The position numbers and the translations under genes were made by a program. DNA of 51,632 bases from Helochares maculicollis (taxonomy: Eukaryota; Arthropoda; Insecta; Coleoptera; Hydrophilidae), in assembly GCA_033557835.1 (NCBI GenBank), contig JAWQRO010000161.1:1-51632 (forward strand). The letters are read 5' to 3'. The notes under the pieces are model-generated. The model ran no database searches and was not told the DNA's origin. It saw only the letters and a program-made list of their open reading frames with translations. Below are positions 45,801 through 51,632 of the stretch, one piece after another (positions within the stretch are counted from its first letter, which is position 1; every line of letters starts with the position of its first letter).

Positions 45801-48800
45801 TTTTAAAATGTACCGTTTACGGCCCCGAACGTGTTCATGTAGTAATAATTTAGTTGGAATTTGCTACCCCACAAGGAAACCTATTTATTTAGCTTAAGAC
45901 TAATCGTTGGAGGTAGGATATATAATATAATTTTGCTTATTTACAGCCTCAATTTCTAAATGTAAGTAAAATTATTGAGATACATAATATAATAATGAAT
46001 AATAAAAACATGTAAAATTTCCACTTTAAGCCCGTTTAGAAAGTCAATTTTGTATATGCAAGTCACGTACAAAATGAGCCACAAAACACAAAACTTTTAG
46101 CTTAATTAAATATAATTAATCAGAGGATTTCAAAGTTTCGGCCGGAAAAAATGAGTGCCAAACCTGTCAGTTACAATATTTTTTTAAATTATGCCTCGAG
46201 ATATTTAAGTAAGTTTTAATTGTCTTTTACAGATATGTTGGGGTGGAAGGGCGGCTTAAAATGAAGCGGATGATGGAGCGTGCCGGAGGGCTCGATAACT
46301 TTAACATTAAATATTTATTCTTATCACGGTCTCAAGTTTGTAAGGGGTGCGTCACTTATCAATGAAAGGTTTTTATTTTATGGTTAACAAAATTTGAACC
46401 GTCAAGAAAAAAGCCACGATAACACGATTTAAACAGTTAAAACTGTTGATCACCTGAATTGAACTCATTCCAGAGTTATTCTAGTAACTGAGTCTAATTG
46501 GTAATTGTTCGAAATATAACGACGGTGAGGATAGAAAAATAGGTAAGTTTTTTATTAGTGTTACATTTTTTTACATTTCTATATTTCTATACGAAGTAGA
46601 ATAAAGGAAAGGTATTGCGATTCAAGATTTGCCCTCAATTAAGAATGTCAACCTAAATTTTTAACATTGATATGACATTCCGCTACTAAAACAGTCAACT
46701 GTATTGTTTCACATAATAACAAATGTTAGCATTATGATATACACTAAAAAGACTTAGTTGTCGCTTTAATAGCGGAATTGTTGTAAGTCTTAGAAAGTCC
46801 ACGCTCTTACTTGAAGAGCGAAGCTCGAATAGGCTGTGCTGAAGGCGCACCTTACACATATTACAGATGTTAGAAGATAACGTTACATTCTTGCATAATC
46901 ATATTTTTATGCAGATATTCGACCGTAGTTTACGATTCACAAGAATAAACAAAATCAGATTGAGTTGAAGACTCGTCTATTATAAGCTATAACAAGTGAA
47001 ATTAGTACTCGCACTTTTAAGTGACTCAATACATTGTCAGTGTAATCCAGAAGGTAAGAGAGGTTCCAAATATTTTCTAAAAATGCTGAACATAGTAAAA
47101 TTAACAATAGCAAGTAGTTTCATAGAAATTTGAAAACCGGAAGTGGGACTTTATTGGCATAAATTTGATTTTTTAATAATGAAATTTGACTAATATCATC
47201 ATAGTTATGAATTCACATTTTAAAATTGGCGGTAAAAGGAGTTTAAAATCATTCAATATTGCAGACTACTCAAGAGTACATATTTAGGTTTTAAAAATTC
47301 AGGGTAATGCATTGCATAAAGTTCAATTGGTTCATTTGTACATGTACTGAAAAAGAGTTGGATATTCCGTATAAACATGTGTTAATTATATGCATTGAAG
47401 TATATGTAAATTATAAAAATTGAAAACTTTGTTTTTATATTTATTAGGTTTTTGTTGTTTAGTCAGCAATATTCATAGATACGTTTATTCAGTACATATT
47501 TGTACGGGAATGTTGAGTTGAGATACTGCAATTTTTTATTAACAGCAAATGTTCATTAATGTAACGTTGTCTTTGATAACACCTGTTATAGGTAGCATCT
47601 TATGCAGCAAGCACCTCTTTTATGAGGACGCTGTTTCTTTATCTTCACTGCAGAGTAAATAAAATCAGCTATTTGATAGTATAGATATCAAGAAAAAAAG
47701 TAATGCCGTCTTTACACGGAATACACTGCAAAATGTTGCTATAGAAAAGCTTAGACTGCATGAATCGCAAGACGTTGATTTTTATTTCAGGCGACTTGTC
47801 GGAGTTGAACGCTCCGATAAACAGTTCACCAACTCCAATAACATTTTTAAGAACTAATCTGATGGAACTATGTGTCAGTTTAGCTTCAAGTTTCTGCTGC
47901 AGGGGATTTTGCGTTTAGCGTTCACATGTGAAACTTTTACAAGTTAATGACAGGCCAATGGGACTTTTTAAAACAATCAGGTACCTCTGGGGCACTTCCA
48001 GTGCATCACATTAGCGTTACATGTTAATTGTTAAGTAAGTAGTTGAACTAATAAATAATTGATATCAAGCAATGAAAACGAACTGATATGACAATAAAAA
48101 ATGGTTTTAATTAGCACCAAGTAAAATTGATTATTATTAAATATACGTTAAGGTGAATCTCACCCTAATACTCAAGTGTTTGTAATCCTTCATCGCATTA
48201 AATTAAGTAACCCATTAGAAAAGTTAGTTTCGTTTCCTTACAGACTATTGTCTTAAAATATCTACCCCTGAAGCAATCTTGAGATGGAAGTCCGCGAAAA
48301 ACCTGGGAACTCTTGTCTTTAATTACTCTTTCTAGCTGAAAATCTAATCCATTTCGTACCATCTTTGAAGTGACGCGTTTCACGGATATTACGCCAAAAG
48401 TCCAAATAAAGGGTGTCATGTCAGAGGCTCTGCAGGAAATACTTAGATTACTGAAGGGGCGGATACAGAGACACCTTTATTTTACCCTCGAGGGGAACAT
48501 CTTCTCCCTTCTGGTTCTGTAAATTCATTCAATTGCAACAATAATAGAAGAAATGTTCAAAAGACGCTTGGCGTTAACGAAATTCTATCTAAATCGATGT
48601 GGCCAGGAGACACAAAGGAAAACTCCACTCTCTATTTATCAATCTTCTAACAACTCCACTTATTTAGTTATTTGTTGAGTTGAAGATGAATGATTTTTTT
48701 ATGCAAAATTATTAAATAATTATGTAAATGATCCTGATTATATGCAAATTGGTTCGTGTTTATACCAGCCAGTAACAATGCTCGCTTTGTAGTATTGGCC

Positions 48801-49553
48801 ATTATTTAGCAAGTTTATGCCGTCATTATGTTTAAGTTAAATTTTCGTCGGGAATTAAGCTAATATTAAATTAGAGAACAACTGTTTATAACTGTCTACT
48901 TAGCAGAGAGAGTTTCTTTAAATGTTGTGATAATTACTTTGGGTGAACATATTTTCTTAGCAGTGCGAAAGGCAAATATTTAACTGAGTTTATCAAATAT
49001 ATTCTCAATTCTTTTAGTGTACTCTAAATGCATGTTTCTATTAGCGACGAAATTTGTTTTAGTACAAATTTTATCTGAGTTGTGCAAGTTGTTTGAAAAC
49101 AAGATTTGTTATTGCCAAAATTATTGTTTTTTTTATTCAAATTCGGGTTAGCATAAATCGATGTGCATATTGCATATGCATACCATGTATTATATTAGGT
49201 ATCATTTTACATTTAAAAAACTTTCGACCATTTGTACTCTCCATTTACGTCAATTTATGACTACAATTTGGGATGGTTTTTCAATTTTAATTTAAAATTA
49301 ATTCCGCGATATTCAAATGCAGTTTGATACAATACATATCTACGAATAATACATTGTGTAAACGGTCATAAAATTTGTATATTGCTATATTGTAGGTAAT
49401 AATTGAGTTTGTATGATTGTATTCATATTGAACCATTTGCAAGTTTTAATTTCGCATATAAAATTACATTATAGTTTTGTTTTTGGTACGCTATATAAAT
49501 GTTATACTTCATATTATAAGTTCGCCCGAGGCTTCCTAATTAAATAAAATGAA

Positions 49554-49558
<5 letters not shown>
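45801..49558. other. AT-rich DNA, no gene seen
   Basis: Short chance-like frames only. A 7-bp stem with a five-base loop (CGCTCTT with AAGAGCG, 46802-46820) is present, with no sign of function. Confidence 0.4.

Positions 49559-49604
<46 letters not shown>
49559..49604. repeat. (AT)23 microsatellite
   Basis: Forty-six bases of uninterrupted AT. Frames crossing it encode only Tyr/Ile repeats and are not genes. Confidence 0.98.
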
Positions 49605-49607
<3 letters not shown>

Positions 49608-51486
49608 AAACCGAATATTTGCTTTATTGTTATTTTGGCATATGCAACAATATCAATATGTTGGTAATTATTTCAATAAATCCTACAATACTGCCAATAT
49701 ACATGTTTCAGTAGCAATAAACGGCGATCCTTGTAATTTAACAACATTCCTTAGGTACACGTAATTGCAAATAAACGTCTGTAATTATATTACCTATGGA
49801 TCAGCACGTATTATGGCATGCCGTTGATACAACATTTTGTAAAGTAAACAACTACTTATCGCGGCTGTAATCTCTGAAAATCCATTGATCCCGGAATAAT
49901 TAGTATTCATTAAAATTGCATGGGTAATAGCCTGATAACACGCTCCGTATTGACTTCCAAGCATTGACCGTAACCACAGACTTATGTGGGGTTTTCTACA
50001 ATGCTCTCATTTAAATGTGTGTGGCATAGAGTATTAGGAGGGAATTATTGCTGATATTGGAGAGAAAAGTCAACTATTTTGATCATAATTCCAAAGTAAT
50101 ATAGTCAGATTTCTAAAACTTTTTAAATTTAAAATGAAATGTTAATATGCTTATATTGTTGGTTTTTTTACTATTAAAATTCTTTTACTATAGATATTGC
50201 ACTATATTTAGTCCGTTGCGATACTATAATTTTAAGTAAGCTCAAAGTTGGTCAAAAACTACTTAAAATGTAAAAGCATTCTTTTCATTGGGGAGCAGGA
50301 GTTTTAATGGGATAATATTTAAACAGGTATTGTTCGATTTACTTTAAAGATTTGGCTTCATATTCGTTGCATCTTGTGAAATCCTGCCGCGGGTTTAGAT
50401 TTATGAATTAACGGACGATATTATTATATACTTCATACACGTTTGCTTATTTATATAGTTTTCAATAAAAAAGTAAGTATGCATTTTTTGCTAAAATAAT
50501 CTATGACGACAATTTTACATGGTGATTTTCTTTTAATACGTTTAAAATTTGATTTAATTCATTAACAACACTAAAGTGGGAATTATGATCTTAATCTTTT
50601 GAATCGAAACTTTAGATGCATACGCAGTAGTAGAAAAAGCAAAAAACTAAGTATTATAAATAAAAGGTATCATAAACTTAAATAAACGTAGAAAACATGA
50701 TTTTTGCTTAAATTTTCTATCAAAACAATTAATCGAGATATTGACTATACATTGTAAATAGCAATAGTAAAAAGCAATGACTTACAGGACTGGAATTGGA
50801 ATTCCAAAACTGACAAACTTTAATATTTTCTTTAAAATGTCCACATTTAAAACACGTCAACTCTCTAAAATATGAAACAATAACAAAAATCTCGCTGGAG
50901 ACGAATAAGGCATAAGAGGACAGTCGGAAATTTGACTCGGAGAGACAAGACAAAAAGCATAAATATGTTCGCTTTATATATGAGAGACGAAATTAAGAGA
51001 AAGTGTTCATTTCAGCGTAAAAACTAATAAAAACTAAAACGACCAATCGGCTATACACTAAAACATTGAATGTATTGAGTTACAGAGGCCAAAGAAGAGC
51101 TGCATTGATCTTTAGATTAGCATACTTTTTTAAATTAAGGAATCACTTATTTCTGGTATAAAACTATGCTTATACTGTAATATCTTAAAGTATATCCCTT
51201 ACTGGCTACTAGTATATTGAGTATTTACATAACAAATTTTATTTGTATATGAATAAATATTCAAATCTGTTAATTGCATTTTATGAATTTTCAAATTTTA
51301 TGTAACCTGTCAAAAAAATAAATACAATTATTTTCAAATGTACTTAAGAACTGAGAAGCCAATTCATTATCTTATAGTTCTTCTGTACCTAGAATTCATA
51401 ATGATAAAATAATTTCAGATAATTTGACTAGCTCATTTCCTAAATGAAATATTTCAATTATTTTCTGGTGAATATTGTTGAGTGTA
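49605..51486. other. AT-rich DNA, no gene seen
   Basis: No recognisable coding motif or RNA gene before the second mariner copy. The last two bases (51485-51486) are the TA target site of that copy. Confidence 0.4.
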
Positions 51487-51632
51487 CGGGGTGTGTTCAA
51501 TACGATTTTTTGTGGCGTTATGTTGGTACTCATGTCTCTCACTTATACCGACAAGTTCGGCTATTTTGAATGTTCAGTTAATTGTTGACAGCTGCTTTGC
51601 TTGCACGTGTTTTGGCTCGTCTTCGATTTTTA
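51487..51632 (+). mobile_element. Second mariner of the same family, 5' end only (cut by the window)
   Basis: CGGGGTGTGTTCAATA follows a TA and corresponds to the transposase-5' end of the mariner at 40643-41914, here in the opposite orientation. About 45 bp of the leader, including the inner half of the inverted repeat, are missing after CAATA. From TTTTTTGTGG onward it aligns with copy 1 with roughly ten differences in 130 bases by eye, and it ends at the window edge about 15 bases before the expected transposase start codon. Whether its transposase is intact cannot be seen here. Confidence 0.93.

Noticed and set aside
49549..49764. Open frame beginning with a Tyr/Ile dipeptide run
   Set aside because: The run is the translation of the AT microsatellite, and the rest has no motif.

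Overview
The window looks like AT-rich nuclear DNA from an animal, most likely an insect; a fly is plausible but not proven. The reasons are the base composition, long gene-poor stretches, two-base microsatellites, and decayed copies of three eukaryotic transposon types that often occur together in insects: a Penelope-like element, an RTE-clade LINE and a mariner. There is no operon layout, no rRNA or tRNA gene I can see, no CRISPR array, and no complete protein-coding gene I can recognise.

Layout. Positions 2092-2507 hold the worn 3' part of a LINE reverse transcriptase (+ strand). From there to about 15750 I see only AT-rich non-coding DNA with small structures and a few tiny open frames. 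Positions 15755-17338 are a decayed Penelope-like element (+), with reverse transcriptase motifs, an intact YVDD, the linker and the end of a GIY-YIG endonuclease. A possible remnant of a hammerhead-type ribozyme follows, then a (TA)20 microsatellite, and directly after it a 5'-truncated RTE-clade LINE (17543 to about 19330, +). Positions 19874-20017 are a sharp GC island with a Gly/Ser-rich small open frame. Positions 40643-41914 are a full-length but dead mariner with both 30-bp inverted repeats and TA target duplications, transposase on the minus strand. A second copy of the same family starts at 51487 on the plus strand and runs off the window.

Between these are islands of higher GC that hold open frames which might be exons or remains of unrecognised genes: 35054-35703, 37070-37371, 44372-44560 and 45441-45800. 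The segment 32605-32685 is a threefold 27-bp tandem repeat that reads as a nine-residue repeat. None of these matches a family I can name, so they are listed with low confidence.

How the parts work together: there is no sign of a functional gene system. The best supported biology is a transposon graveyard. The most interesting leads are the unrecognised open islands, the possible ribozyme at the Penelope 3' end, and the inverted duplication inside the Penelope reverse transcriptase.
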